A DNA stretch of 64,000 nucleotides from the NCBI RefSeq assembly GCF_003937915.1, contig NZ_RHUM01000001.1, forward strand, positions 248,001-312,000. Direction: 5' to 3'. The stretch comes from Erwinia sp. 198 (GTDB lineage Bacteria > Pseudomonadota > Gammaproteobacteria > Enterobacterales > Enterobacteriaceae). Position 1 is the first letter of the stretch; every line of letters starts with the position of its first letter. Below the pieces are notes generated by a model. It had not been told where the DNA came from, did no database searches, and was given only the letters and a program-made list of their open reading frames with translations. Both the position numbers and the translations under genes were made by a program. Positions 25,789 through 35,661 of the stretch are shown piece by piece.

Positions 25789-27006
25789 TTAAATCAGATC
25801 GGTGGCGCCAATCGCGCTTTTTTTACGGTCGGCCACTTCCTTCAGCAGGGCGAAAGCAAAGATCACCATCCCCATCAGCGGCAGAACAGCGCCATAGCTG
25901 GCGGTCTGCGTCATCGGATAGCCCTGCTGCACCACCCAGGCACCCAGAAACGCGCCCAGCGCGTTGGCGATATTAAAGGCGGAGTGATTCAGCGTCGCGG
26001 CGAGCGTTTGCGCTTTTCCGGCCACCTGCATCAGACGCACCTGGAGCGGCGCGCACAGCGCCAGATTGGTGCCGATCAGGAAAGCGCCCAGCAGCAGGCC
26101 GCTGACGGAAGAAACCATCAGCGGGAACAGGGTCAGCACCAGCACGCTCCAGGCCAGAATACAAAAAATAGAGAGCATGATTTTGCGGTCGGCCAGCTTG
26201 CCGCCAGCCAGATTGCCCAACACCATGCCCAGACCAAAAGCGAACAGCACCACCGGCAGCCAGAGCGTAGAGAGATGCGCGGCCAGCGTCAGGATTGGCG
26301 TGATATAGCTGATCACGGCAAACATGCCGCCAAAGCCGATGGCCGCGATGCCCAGCGTCAGCCAGATGCGGCTGTTCGCCAGCCCGCGGATCTCTTTCAG
26401 CGGCGAGCTTTGCGCTTCCTCATGCTGCTGTGGGAAAAGTTTAAAAATCAGCAGCGCATCGGCCAGCGACAGCAGCGACACGCAGGCAAAGGCCCAGCGC
26501 CAGTCCAGGTGTTCGCCCAGCAGCGTTGCCGCCGGATTTCCCAGCAGTGAGGCCAGCGTCAGGCCGAGCATAACTCTGCCCACCGCCTGACCGCGCCGGT
26601 TCTCTTCCACCAGCGAAGCGGCCGCCAGTGCCGCCACGCCAAGAAAAGCGCCGTGCGGCAGGCCGCTGAGGAAACGGGAAATCACCAGCGCGTGGGCGCT
26701 GTCCGCCAGCATGCTGCTGACGTTGCCGCCTAAAAACAGCGTGATAAAAATCATCAGCTGATGTTTGCGGCTCAGGCGCGCGGTGCTCAGGGAAAACAGC
26801 GGCGCGCCGATCACCACGCCCAGCGCGTAGTAGCTGATAAAACGGCTGCCTTCGGCCAGGCTGACGTGCATCGCTTCGCTGACCTGCGGCAGCAGGCCCA
26901 TGATCACAAATTCGCTCAGGCCGATAGCGAAGGCGCCCAGCGCCAGGGCAAACAGCAGCGGGCCGACGGCGCGCACCGCAGGAGAAGTTGGGTTTTCAAT
27001 AGTCAT
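25789..27006 (-). CDS. MFS exporter, AraJ/YdhP-like (DHA1 family)
   Basis: A 405-residue 12-span permease. AraJ-type features include FAIGLSEFVIMGLLPQV in helix 1, the D/R-x-x-x-K loop ARLSRKHQLM after helix 2, and RFLSGLPHGAFLGVAALAAA in helix 4. Family members export sugars, drugs or arabinose-like compounds; the substrate here is unknown. The C-terminus (EVADRKKSAIGATDLI) is soluble. A stem-loop (GTCCGCTTT/AAAGCGGAC, 25716-25740) without a T-run lies between it and the convergent small gene. Confidence 0.85.
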   Translation of the reverse strand: MTIENPTSPAVRAVGPLLFALALGAFAIGLSEFVIMGLLPQVSEAMHVSLAEGSRFISYYALGVVIGAPLFSLSTARLSRKHQLMIFITLFLGGNVSSMLADSAHALVISRFLSGLPHGAFLGVAALAAASLVEENRRGQAVGRVMLGLTLASLLGNPAATLLGEHLDWRWAFACVSLLSLADALLIFKLFPQQHEEAQSSPLKEIRGLANSRIWLTLGIAAIGFGGMFAVISYITPILTLAAHLSTLWLPVVLFAFGLGMVLGNLAGGKLADRKIMLSIFCILAWSVLVLTLFPLMVSSVSGLLLGAFLIGTNLALCAPLQVRLMQVAGKAQTLAATLNHSAFNIANALGAFLGAWVVQQGYPMTQTASYGAVLPLMGMVIFAFALLKEVADRKKSAIGATDLI

Positions 27007-27211
27007 AAAAAGTCTTAATAAGAGAGGCTAAAACCTGTGCACAACGCGTGACGGGGACGATGAGGGCAGGGCAGGCAAGAGTAGTTATTATTGCCGGCTG
27101 GCAGCATGCTGCCGGACGGCGCTGAGTTTACCGTGTAGCGACGGGAATAAACAAGCCGGGCCGCGTGGATGGCCCGTCAAGGCGCTAGCGCAGGGCGCTT
27201 TGTTTAGCTGG

Positions 27212-27487
27212 CTATCTGTCTATATGACCCAAATCCCGTTCGGGAAAACAGTGGTTCCTCACGCGCTGCTTCAGCTCTTTCACTTCCGGAAAGCCACCGT
27301 CCGCTTTGCGATCCCACAGCAGATGACCGTCAACGGCGATTTGATAAATGCCGCCCGTGCCCGGCACCAGCGTGACCGAGGCTAAATCGGTACCAAAAGT
27401 ATGCAGCAGCTCCTGCGCCATCCAGCCCGCGCGCAGCAGCCAGTTGCATTGGGAGCAGTAATGAATAGTGATGGCAGGCGTTGTCAT
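27212..27487 (-). CDS. SelT/SelW/SelH (Rdx) family thioredoxin-like protein
   Basis: A 91-residue Rdx-family protein with the N-terminal CSQC redox motif (ITIHYCSQCNWLLRAGWMAQE) in place of the Cys-x-x-Sec of animal SelW. The conserved GGIYQIAVDGHLLWDRK and GGFPEVKELKQRVRN stretches follow. Its redox partner is unknown. ATG 27487 gives the normal family length; the frame continues upstream to 27631 without family similarity. It is divergent from hmuR, and both may be read from the shared Fur-box region. Confidence 0.88.
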   Translation of the reverse strand: MTTPAITIHYCSQCNWLLRAGWMAQELLHTFGTDLASVTLVPGTGGIYQIAVDGHLLWDRKADGGFPEVKELKQRVRNHCFPERDLGHIDR

Positions 27488-27598
27488 TAGCGTAGTCCGG
27501 CAAAAAAGGGGAGCACCATCTTCTGGCGGGGGAGACACGCTGTCAAGCCTGCAGCTGCGTGCCCTTTCCCGAATTGTGAATTCTTTATGGAGATTATT

Positions 27599-27631
27599 GA
27601 TAATATTAATCAATATGATTATCATTCGCAT
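27599..27631. promoter_or_regulatory. Fur-box cluster between selW-like gene and hmuR
   Basis: GATAATATTAATCAATATG (27599-27617) and the partly overlapping AATATGATTATCATTCGC (27613-27630) match overlapping Fur hexamer patterns (GATAAT, ATTATC). They lie about 100 bases upstream of hmuR and 112 bases upstream of the selW-like start. Iron repression of haem uptake through Fur is well established; the extension to the selW-like gene is inference. Confidence 0.7.
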
Positions 27632-27733
27632 TTATCAGTAGTCAGGGATCGACTATAACCAGGCGTGACGGGCGTCAGTAACGCTTTTGGCAGTGATGTG
27701 AGTCGATACTAATAAGGAAAAAGGCTTACCAGC

Positions 27734-30106
27734 ATGTATAAGAATCAGTGTTCTCAGGGAATTTTCTATCGCTCCGTGCTGTTTACGGCACTGGCGGCGG
27801 CCGGTTTAACATCAGGCGCCCGGGCGGCAGACGCGCGGGCCGAAAATGAACGGCCGACCGTTGCGGATACGCACAGCGAGCCTTTAATGGTGGTCACCGC
27901 GCCCCGACAGGTAAAAGAGGCGGGCAGCCAGACCACCCTCACCGCAGCGGAAATGCAAAAAAAAGGGGTGACCGACTTTGGCTCGATAATGCGTTATGAA
28001 CCGTTGATTGGCGCGACCGGTGCCAGCGGCGGATCGGGCACGGGTAAAAGCGGTTTCGATCGCGGCGGCTATATCGGCTACAACATTCGCGGCCTGGAAA
28101 GCAACCGTGTAGGGCTGGAGGTAGACGGCATCCCGCAGCCGGAAGCGGCCGGGCGCAGCTACGCCAGCCGTGCGGGTCTGAACACCTTCGGCATTGGCCG
28201 CGATTATATCGATCCTTATCTCTACGGCCTGATAGAGATCGAATCCGGCGCAACCTCCACGGAAAAAGCCAACAACGCCATTGGCGGCGCGGTCTCCTTC
28301 CTGCCGAAATCTGCAGATGACTACCTGTCGCCCTATAAACCGGCTTATTTCGGCTATCAGTCCGGCTACGACTCCGCCAACCGCAGCTGGCACAACGGTA
28401 TAACCGCTGCGGCAGGCGATGCCACGCTGCGTGGCGTGTTCGTATACAGCCGTCGCGACGGCCAGCAAACGCGCAATAACAGCGGCACGCTGGCGGCTTA
28501 TCCGGCCAACTGGCATTCAAACGCGCTGCTGGCTTCCGGTATCTGGCAGCCCAACGACGAGCACAAGCTGACCGGCACCGTTGATTATTATGATAAAACC
28601 AACCACACCCATTACGACTCGTGGGACAGCAGCGGCAACACCATCTGGGGCACCGCGCAGCAGCAGAGCAATAGCCGCCGCTGGGGCATCAGCCTGAAGG
28701 ATGAATGGACGCCGAATAGCGATCTGCTCGACGGCCTGACCTCCCGCCTGTATTACCAGCAGACGCAGGCGCACGACAATACCCTGATGCCTGCCAGCGC
28801 GACGGCGATGGAGCGGATTTATTCCGATTACAATGTGGATATCCGGGGCATCGAAACCCGGCTGATAAAAACCCTGGGACGCCACGAGCTGAGCGGCGGA
28901 CTGAACGCAGCCGTTACCGACACACAGCGGCCTTTCCGCCAGACGCCTGCCCCCAGCCAGTACAGCGTCATCATGCAGCCGCAGGCCGACAGCCGCGGCT
29001 ATCTGGCGGGTGGTTACCTTCAGGATAAAATCCACTTCGATCTGAGCGGCCACGACTTCAGCGTGGTGCCGGGCGTGCGCGTTGCTTACCAAAGCATCAG
29101 GCCGCAAAACCTGAGCAGCCTGACCACCGGCAGCACGGCTATTACCGAGGCGGATCTGCAAAAACTTTATGGGCAGAAAAATAGCGATACGCAGCTGCTG
29201 CCATCGCTGAGCCTGAACTACGATCTGACGCCGGATCTGATGACGTATGTGCTCTACAAGCGCGGCGCGCAGTTCCCCAACGCCAGCCAGCTGTACGGCT
29301 CCTGGAACCTCGGCTCCAGCTATGCGGGATCCGCCCAGTACGCGCTGATCGGCAACAGCGCGTTGAAAACGGAAACCAGCAATAACCTGGAGTGGGGGTT
29401 AAAGGGCGAGGCGGCGAAAGGCGTATCGCTGAATGCCGTCATGTTCTACAACACCTACGACAACTTTATTGCCTATACCCGCTACACGCGCGCCGGCAGT
29501 CCGGCGAAGTTCAGCCGGGTGCCGTCGAATATTTACACTATCTATCAGGCAGAAAACCGTGATAAAGCTTTTATCTGGGGCGGTCAGCTTAGCACCAGGC
29601 TCGATGTCGGCAGCTGGTTTAGCGAGGTTAACGGCCTGAGCGCCACCTTTGCGCTGGGCTACAGCGAAGGCAAATCAAAATCCAGCTACGCTGGCGACAG
29701 CTATATCGATTTAGACAGCGTGGCGCCGGTCAAAGCGATAGCGGGCCTCGCCTGGGACGATCCGGCAAAAGTCTACGGCGCTGCGGTAACGGCGACCTTT
29801 GTTAAGGGCAAGCGGGCGACCGCAACCAATCGCGAAAGCTACAGCAACAGCGGCGCGGCGCTGGCCGGATCGGACGAGGAATACAGCCGCGTGCCGGGTT
29901 ACGGCATGGTGGATATGACCGCCTGGTGGCAGACGGCGAAAAACGTGCGCGTCAGCGGCGGTATCTATAACCTGACCGATCGTAAATATTGGGACTACCT
30001 GAGCAGCCGCAACCTGACGGGAAGCACGCGACAGGATGCCTATGATAAAGCGCTGGCGGTGATGCCGGGCCGCACCTTCCAGCTGGGCGTCAATGTGGAT
30101 TTTTGA
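27734..30106 (+). CDS. hmuR: TonB-dependent haem/haemoprotein receptor HmuR-like
   Basis: A 790-residue outer-membrane receptor. Signal peptide about residues 1-32 (FTALAAAGLTSGARA), TonB box near SEPLMVVTAPR, plug domain (about 50-190) with YNIRGLESNRVGLEVDGIP and IEIESGATSTEKANNAIGG, then a 22-strand barrel with several loops and a C-terminal aromatic (LGVNVDF). The haem-receptor loop region reads LYKRGAQFPNASQLYGSW and IGNSALKTETSNN, matching the haem/haemoglobin receptor family. It is longer than Yersinia HmuR (about 680), closer to haemoglobin receptors. It opens the hmuRSTUV operon, and haem reaches HmuT after import. Confidence 0.9.
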   Translation: MYKNQCSQGIFYRSVLFTALAAAGLTSGARAADARAENERPTVADTHSEPLMVVTAPRQVKEAGSQTTLTAAEMQKKGVTDFGSIMRYEPLIGATGASGGSGTGKSGFDRGGYIGYNIRGLESNRVGLEVDGIPQPEAAGRSYASRAGLNTFGIGRDYIDPYLYGLIEIESGATSTEKANNAIGGAVSFLPKSADDYLSPYKPAYFGYQSGYDSANRSWHNGITAAAGDATLRGVFVYSRRDGQQTRNNSGTLAAYPANWHSNALLASGIWQPNDEHKLTGTVDYYDKTNHTHYDSWDSSGNTIWGTAQQQSNSRRWGISLKDEWTPNSDLLDGLTSRLYYQQTQAHDNTLMPASATAMERIYSDYNVDIRGIETRLIKTLGRHELSGGLNAAVTDTQRPFRQTPAPSQYSVIMQPQADSRGYLAGGYLQDKIHFDLSGHDFSVVPGVRVAYQSIRPQNLSSLTTGSTAITEADLQKLYGQKNSDTQLLPSLSLNYDLTPDLMTYVLYKRGAQFPNASQLYGSWNLGSSYAGSAQYALIGNSALKTETSNNLEWGLKGEAAKGVSLNAVMFYNTYDNFIAYTRYTRAGSPAKFSRVPSNIYTIYQAENRDKAFIWGGQLSTRLDVGSWFSEVNGLSATFALGYSEGKSKSSYAGDSYIDLDSVAPVKAIAGLAWDDPAKVYGAAVTATFVKGKRATATNRESYSNSGAALAGSDEEYSRVPGYGMVDMTAWWQTAKNVRVSGGIYNLTDRKYWDYLSSRNLTGSTRQDAYDKALAVMPGRTFQLGVNVDF

Positions 30107-30152
30107 CCGCCTTAACTTTGCCCCGCGCGCGGGGCTTAATGGAGAACAAGCG

Positions 30153-31181
30153 ATGAACCTTTTACAGTGTTACAGGCAGCTTAAAGCTGAACATCCGAAA
30201 AAATATGCCCGCGACCTGGCCGCGCTGCTGGGCGTCAGCGAGGCCGAGCTGACCCACGTCCGCACGGCGGACGAGGCAACGGCGCTGCGCCCCGACTTCA
30301 GAGCGCTGCTGACCGCGCTGGAAGCGACCGGCGAAACCAAATCGATTACCCGCAATGCCTTTGCCGTGCATGAACAAACTGGCCGCTACGAGAATTTACA
30401 TTTGGGCGGTCACGCCGGGCTGATCCTCAACCCGCGAGCGCTGGATCAGCGACTGTTTCCGCAGCACTGGAAAAGCGCTTATGCGCTGCGTGAGGAGACG
30501 GCGCGCGGCGAACGTCACAGTATTCAGATTTTTGACGCGCACGGCGACGCGGTACTGAAAATTTACGCCACGCCCAACACCGATATGGCGGCCTGGCAGG
30601 CGCTGATTGCCGACTACCGGCTGGCGGAGCCGCCGACGCTGAGCGTTGTCCCCGTCACGCCAGCCAGCGTTAGTTCGCAGCCGGACAGCGCGGCTATTGA
30701 ACAGGAATGGCGAGCGATGACTAACATACATCAGTTTTTCGGCCTGCTGAACCGCCACGGCGTTTCCCGCCAGCAGGCTTTCCGCGCCGTTCCCGAGGAT
30801 CTGGCGCAGCAGGTGGACAACAGCGCGCTCGGCGAGCTACTACGGCAGGCCAGCCAGGACGGCAACGAGATCATGATTTTCGTCGGCAACCGCGGCTGCG
30901 TGCAGATCTTTACCGGTGTGGTGGAGAAGCTGGTAAGGATGGAAAACTGGCTGAACATTTTCAATCCCACGTTTACGCTACATCTGATGGAAGATCGCAT
31001 AGCGGAAAGCTGGATCACCCGTAAGCCCACCGCCGACGGCTTTATCACCAGCCTGGAGCTATTCGCCGCCGACGGCACGCAGATCGCCCAGCTGTTTGGG
31101 CAGCGTACCGAGGGCGAGCCGGAACAGACGCGCTGGCGCGAGCAGATCGCCGGGCTGACAAAGCAAGGAGCGACGGTATGA
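30153..31181 (+). CDS. hmuS: Haem degradation/transport protein HmuS (HemS family)
   Basis: A 342-residue cytosolic haem-handling protein of the HemS/HmuS/ChuS type. It starts MNLLQCYRQLKAEHPKKYARDLAALLGVSE at ATG 30153 with RBS GGAGAA; an earlier in-frame start at 30093 overlaps hmuR and is not needed. The two tandem domains are visible (residues about 1-165 and 180-342), each with paired beta sheets, and the linker is Pro/Ser-rich. It binds haem after uptake and opens the ring in some species. Its TGA overlaps the hmuT start. Confidence 0.93.
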   Translation: MNLLQCYRQLKAEHPKKYARDLAALLGVSEAELTHVRTADEATALRPDFRALLTALEATGETKSITRNAFAVHEQTGRYENLHLGGHAGLILNPRALDQRLFPQHWKSAYALREETARGERHSIQIFDAHGDAVLKIYATPNTDMAAWQALIADYRLAEPPTLSVVPVTPASVSSQPDSAAIEQEWRAMTNIHQFFGLLNRHGVSRQQAFRAVPEDLAQQVDNSALGELLRQASQDGNEIMIFVGNRGCVQIFTGVVEKLVRMENWLNIFNPTFTLHLMEDRIAESWITRKPTADGFITSLELFAADGTQIAQLFGQRTEGEPEQTRWREQIAGLTKQGATV

Positions 31182-31996
31182 GGCTGTGGCTGATAGCGCT
31201 GCTGTCGCTGCCCTTTACGCTGATGGCGGAAGAGCGAGTGGTAACGATCGGCGGCGACGTCACCGAGATTGTCTACGCGCTGGACGCCCAACAAACGCTG
31301 GTGGCGCGGGATTCCACCAGCCTGCGGCCCGCGCTGGCGAGCAAACTGCCGGACGTGGGCTATATGCGCCAGCTCAATGCGGAAGGTATCCTGGCGATGC
31401 GGCCCACGCTGGTTATCGCCAGCGAGCTGGCTAAACCCTCGCTGGCCTTACAGCAGGTTGAGCAGGCCGGGGTCAAGGTGGTCACGGTGACGGGCGAGCC
31501 GACGCTTCAGGCGATCCATAAAAAAATAGCTACCGTTGCAGGCGCGCTGCACAGGGAAGAGGAGGGCAAGGTACTGGATGCCAGGCTGGATAGCCAGCTT
31601 GCCGGAATGGCGAAAAAACCGCTGCCGATCAAAGTATTGTTTATCCTCAATCATAGCGGCATGAAGGCGATGGCGGCGGGAACGGAGACGGCGGCGGACA
31701 GCGCCATTCGCAGCGCCGGGCTGATTAACGCCATGGGGCAGGTGCCGCGCTACCAGCCGCTGACGCAGGAAGGCATTGTGGCCAGCGCGCCGCAGCTGGT
31801 GGTGATAGGGAAAGACGGCCTGAAGGTGATGGGCGATGAGGAGCGTATCTGGCAGCTGCCGGGACTGGCGCTGACGCCTGCGGGCAAGCAACGCAACCTG
31901 CTGGTAGTGGACGATATGGCGCTGCTGGGTTTTGGTCTGCAAACGCCGGGTGCTATCGGCAAACTGCGTAAAGCGGCGGAAGCGACGCTGCCATGA
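31178..31996 (+). CDS. hmuT: Periplasmic haem-binding protein HmuT
   Basis: A 272-residue class III solute-binding protein with a signal peptide (LIALLSLPFTLMA, cut about residue 17). It shows the typical start RVVTIGGDVTEIVYALDAQ, the conserved DSTSLRPALASKLPDVGYMRQLNAEGI, and a rigid helix linking the two lobes. It hands haem to HmuUV. ATG 31178 overlaps the hmuS stop (ATGA), and its own stop overlaps hmuU in the same way. Confidence 0.94.
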   Translation: MRLWLIALLSLPFTLMAEERVVTIGGDVTEIVYALDAQQTLVARDSTSLRPALASKLPDVGYMRQLNAEGILAMRPTLVIASELAKPSLALQQVEQAGVKVVTVTGEPTLQAIHKKIATVAGALHREEEGKVLDARLDSQLAGMAKKPLPIKVLFILNHSGMKAMAAGTETAADSAIRSAGLINAMGQVPRYQPLTQEGIVASAPQLVVIGKDGLKVMGDEERIWQLPGLALTPAGKQRNLLVVDDMALLGFGLQTPGAIGKLRKAAEATLP

Positions 31997-32991
31997 GGAA
32001 GATGACGTCGCGCGGGCTGGGGATCATGCTTGCACTGACGGTGGCGACGGCGTTGTTTGCCGCCAGCACGGGCGCGATGCGGCTGTCGCTGCCGATGGTC
32101 TGGCAGGCATCGGCCGACAGCCTGGTCTGGCAGATCTGGTGGACTATCCGCCTGCCGCGCGTGCTGCTGGCGGTGTTGGTCGGCAGCGCGCTGGCGGTTT
32201 CCGGCGCGACCCTGCAGGGACTGTTTCGTAATCCGCTGGCCGATCCCGGCCTGTTGGGGATCAGCAGCGGCGCGTCGCTGACGCTGGCCCTGGCCCTGGT
32301 GATGCCGCTGACGCTGCCTGCCGTGCTGGCTTTATGGTGGCCGATGCTGGCTGCCTTTGTCGGCAGCCTGGCCGTAACCCTGGTGATTTTCTTGCTCAGC
32401 CGCCACGGCCGCACCACGCTCTCTCGCCTGCTGCTGGCGGGCATTGCTATCAACGCGCTCTGCGGCGCGGCGGTCGGCTTGCTCTCCTGGATCGGCAACG
32501 ATCAGCAGCTGCGTCAGCTTTCGCTGTGGGGCATGGGATCGCTGGGACAGGCGCAGTGGGCAACGGTGCTGGCCAGCGCCGTGCCGATCCTGCCGGCGCT
32601 GCTGGCGACGCAGTGGCAGGCAAAGCGGCTCAATCTGCTGCAGCTGGGCGACGAGGAAGCGCACTATCTGGGTGTCGATGTGCGGCGCACGCAGCGCATC
32701 GTACTGGTGCTCAGCGCGCTGATGGTGGCCGCAGCGGTGGCGGTCAGCGGCGTGATCGGTTTTATCGGCCTGGTGGTGCCGCACCTGATCCGGCTGGGCA
32801 CCGGCGGCGATCATCGCTGGCTGCTGCCCGCTTCGGCGCTGCTCGGCGCCATGCTGCTGCTGATAGCCGATACGCTGGCGCGCACGCTGGTGGCGCCTGC
32901 CGAAATGCCGGTTGGCCTGCTGACCAGCCTGCTGGGTGCACCCTGGTTCTTATGGCTGATTTTGCGTCGGCGAGAAGGCAAATATGACTGA
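31993..32991 (+). CDS. hmuU: Haem ABC transporter permease HmuU
   Basis: A 332-residue FecCD-family permease of the inner membrane with about ten spans. Signatures: [40 protein letters not shown], and [20 protein letters not shown] (the coupling helix that docks HmuV). It starts at the ATGA overlap with hmuT and overlaps hmuV by eight bases. It moves haem delivered by HmuT. Confidence 0.95.
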   Translation: MRKMTSRGLGIMLALTVATALFAASTGAMRLSLPMVWQASADSLVWQIWWTIRLPRVLLAVLVGSALAVSGATLQGLFRNPLADPGLLGISSGASLTLALALVMPLTLPAVLALWWPMLAAFVGSLAVTLVIFLLSRHGRTTLSRLLLAGIAINALCGAAVGLLSWIGNDQQLRQLSLWGMGSLGQAQWATVLASAVPILPALLATQWQAKRLNLLQLGDEEAHYLGVDVRRTQRIVLVLSALMVAAAVAVSGVIGFIGLVVPHLIRLGTGGDHRWLLPASALLGAMLLLIADTLARTLVAPAEMPVGLLTSLLGAPWFLWLILRRREGKYD

Positions 32992-33757
32992 TGTTTTACA
33001 GGCGAACGATCTTTCCTGCCGCTCAGGGTCGCGGCTGCTGATCGATCGGGTTTCGCTGACGCTGACGCCGGGCGAAATGGTCGCGCTGATTGGCCCGAAC
33101 GGGGCGGGGAAGTCCACGCTGCTGCGGCTGCTGGCGGGCTATCTCTCGCCGGATTCAGGTCAGTGCCTGCTGAATGGTCAGGCGCTGGATAGCTGGCCGC
33201 GCGATCGGCTGGCGCGCGTCAGGGCGGTGATGAGGCAGCAAAGCCACGTTGAGTTTCCGCTCAGCGTACGCGAAGTGGTGGCGATGGGACGTGCGCCCTG
33301 GCCTGACCGCGCCAGTTCGTCAATGCTGGACGAAGTGATGCAGCTGACCGGCTGCGACGAGCTGGCTACGCGCGACTATCGTCGGCTTTCCGGCGGCGAA
33401 CAGCAGCGCGTGCAGCTGGCGCGGGCGCTGGCGCAGCTCTGGCACGACGATGGCCCGCGCGGCTGGTTGTTTTTAGACGAACCAACCTCGGCGCTGGATC
33501 TCTATCATCAACAGCATGCGCTGCGTTTGCTGCATCGGCTCAGCCGCAAAGGGCAGCTGGCGGTTTGCTGTGTGCTGCACGATCTGAACCTGGCGGCGCT
33601 GTGGTCCGACACCATGCTGCTGCTGCATGAGGGCAGGCGGGTCGCCAGCGGCCCGCCGGCGGAAGTGATGACCGAACAGACGCTGACGCGCTGGTATCGG
33701 GCCGAGCTACAGGTTCATCATCACGGGCTGGCGCCGCAGCTTATGCTGCGGCGCTAG
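32984..33757 (+). CDS. hmuV: Haem ABC transporter ATPase HmuV
   Basis: A 257-residue ABC ATPase. Walker A is GPNGAGKST (residues 37-45), the signature LSGGEQQ (135-141), Walker [13 protein letters not shown] (161-172), and the switch histidine lies in VLHDLNLAA. It powers HmuU. It ends the hmuRSTUV operon 8 bases before the stop of the convergent PBP2 gene; no terminator is visible between them. Confidence 0.95.
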   Translation: MTDVLQANDLSCRSGSRLLIDRVSLTLTPGEMVALIGPNGAGKSTLLRLLAGYLSPDSGQCLLNGQALDSWPRDRLARVRAVMRQQSHVEFPLSVREVVAMGRAPWPDRASSSMLDEVMQLTGCDELATRDYRRLSGGEQQRVQLARALAQLWHDDGPRGWLFLDEPTSALDLYHQQHALRLLHRLSRKGQLAVCCVLHDLNLAALWSDTMLLLHEGRRVASGPPAEVMTEQTLTRWYRAELQVHHHGLAPQLMLRR

Positions 33758-33765
33758 CGTCCGGG

Positions 33766-35661
33766 CTATTGCGCGGTCAGGTTGCTTTGCGGATCGGCAG
33801 TCGGTGCCATCGGTTTGACATCCGGCGGCAGGAAGATATGGTCGAGAATATTTCTTACCAGCGGCGCGGCCGTGACGCCGTTGATGCCACCGTTTTCCAG
33901 GATCAGCGCTATCGCCACTTTGGGCTTATCGAAAGGCGCAAAGGCGGTATAGAAAATATGGTCGCGCAGGCGGGTCGGGATCATCCTGGCGTTGTAGATC
34001 TGATTCTGCTTCAGGCCGAACACCTGCGAGGTACCGCTTTTCGCTGCAATGCCGTAAGGCGCGGTATGGAAATATTTATAGCCGGTGCCGTTCGGCGCGT
34101 TGGCCATGCCGAACATGGCACGACGCACTATCCCCCAGTACGGCGAGTCAGGATCGCCGACCTGCTGAGCGGGCAGCGTGGGCTGCCAAAGGCTGACGTT
34201 TTTACCCTGTTTTTCCTCATACATCAGGTGAGGCTGGATAACGTGCCCGTTATTAATCAGCGTGGCCATCGCTTTCACCATCTGGATTGGCGTGGCGATC
34301 CAGTACCCCTGGCCGATGCCGACGGAAACGGTATCGCCCTGATACCAGCTCTTTTTATGCACCTTTTGCTTCCATTCGCGGCTTGGCAGCAGGCCGTTAT
34401 ACTCCTCGTTAAGATCGATGCCGGTAGATTTACCGTAGCCGAACTGGCTGAGCATAGTATGAATGCGATCGATGCCCATCATAAACGCCACCTGATAAAA
34501 GAAGGTGTCCGCCGACTCTTCTATCGCGCGGGTCACGTCCAGCATCCCATGTCCGGTTTTTTTCCAGTCGCGGTATTTGCGCTCGGTGCCCGGCAGCGTC
34601 CAGGTCGGCGCGCCGTAGAAGCTGGTTTGCGGCGTAATGACGTGATTCAGCAGCGCCGACATCGCCATATAAGGCTTAACGGTAGAGGCAGGCGGATAAA
34701 GCCCCTGAGTTACGCGGTTGATGAGCGGCAGATCTTTATTAGCCAACAGCGACTTATAGGCTTTATAGCTGATGCCCTTCACAAAAGGGTTGGGATCGTA
34801 ACTGGGGCTGGACACCATCGCCAGCACCTCGCCGGTTTTGGGATTTTCAATCAGCACGGCGGCCCGCTGGCCTGGCAGCTGCGTCTCCACGTACTGCTGT
34901 AAAGGAAGATCCAGCGTCAGGTAGATATTTTTACCGGCAACGGGCGGCACCTCTTTCAGTACGCGGATCACCCGGCCGTGGTTATCCACTTCCACTTCCT
35001 GATAGCCGGTTTTGCCATGCAGCACCGATTCGTAATAACCTTCAATCCCCTGTTTGCCAATATTATGGTCGGCGGCGTAGTTCTCGCTAATTCCTTCTTT
35101 ATCCAGCCTTTTATAATCGCTGTCGTTTATTTTAGAGACGTAACCCACCACGTGTGCCAGATCCGGACCGTAGGGGTACTGGCGATCTTCATAACTGTTG
35201 ATATCGACGCCGGTATATTTGAATTGATTAACAGAGAAACGGGCAACTTCTTCTGCCGATAGCTCGGTTTTCAACACCACCGGCTTGTAGCGGCTGGCGT
35301 TGTGCAGATTATGGCTGAACGTCTCGATATCGTCGGCGGACAGATCGACTATTGGCGTCAGTTCAGCCAGTAATGCCTTCATATCATGCACTTTATAAGG
35401 CACAACTTCGATGTCATACCAGGTAACATTTTTTACCAGCGGCGTACCGTTACGGTCGAAAATTATCCCACGCGTGGGGGCGATAGGGATCATCTTGATA
35501 TCGTTTTGATTAGAGCGCGTTTGATAGTACTGATTTTGTTCGATCTGTAGATGCCAGAGATTGATGCCGAGCGTGACAAAACCCGCCAGCACGACGCCAA
35601 AGGCCACCAGTGCCCTGCGAACAAACAGCTTTTCTTCTTCTGCAAAATCTCTGAATTTCAT
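33766..35661 (-). CDS. Penicillin-binding protein 2 paralogue (MrdA-like)
   Basis: A 631-residue class B PBP with a short cytoplasmic start, one anchor helix (about 17-39), a dimerisation domain and a transpeptidase. Active-site motifs are complete: Ser326-x-x-Lys329 (PPASTVK), SAD at 383-385 and KSGT at 541-544. It resembles E. coli PBP2 along its length (for example DWKKTGHGMLDVTRAIEESA and GQGYWIATPIQM) but differs at very many positions. It lacks the canonical neighbours rlmH, rodA, rlpA and dacA. It is therefore probably an accessory PBP2, comparable to the acid-specific PBP2 of Salmonella. Condition of use is unknown. Confidence 0.85.
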   Translation of the reverse strand: MKFRDFAEEEKLFVRRALVAFGVVLAGFVTLGINLWHLQIEQNQYYQTRSNQNDIKMIPIAPTRGIIFDRNGTPLVKNVTWYDIEVVPYKVHDMKALLAELTPIVDLSADDIETFSHNLHNASRYKPVVLKTELSAEEVARFSVNQFKYTGVDINSYEDRQYPYGPDLAHVVGYVSKINDSDYKRLDKEGISENYAADHNIGKQGIEGYYESVLHGKTGYQEVEVDNHGRVIRVLKEVPPVAGKNIYLTLDLPLQQYVETQLPGQRAAVLIENPKTGEVLAMVSSPSYDPNPFVKGISYKAYKSLLANKDLPLINRVTQGLYPPASTVKPYMAMSALLNHVITPQTSFYGAPTWTLPGTERKYRDWKKTGHGMLDVTRAIEESADTFFYQVAFMMGIDRIHTMLSQFGYGKSTGIDLNEEYNGLLPSREWKQKVHKKSWYQGDTVSVGIGQGYWIATPIQMVKAMATLINNGHVIQPHLMYEEKQGKNVSLWQPTLPAQQVGDPDSPYWGIVRRAMFGMANAPNGTGYKYFHTAPYGIAAKSGTSQVFGLKQNQIYNARMIPTRLRDHIFYTAFAPFDKPKVAIALILENGGINGVTAAPLVRNILDHIFLPPDVKPMAPTADPQSNLTAQ

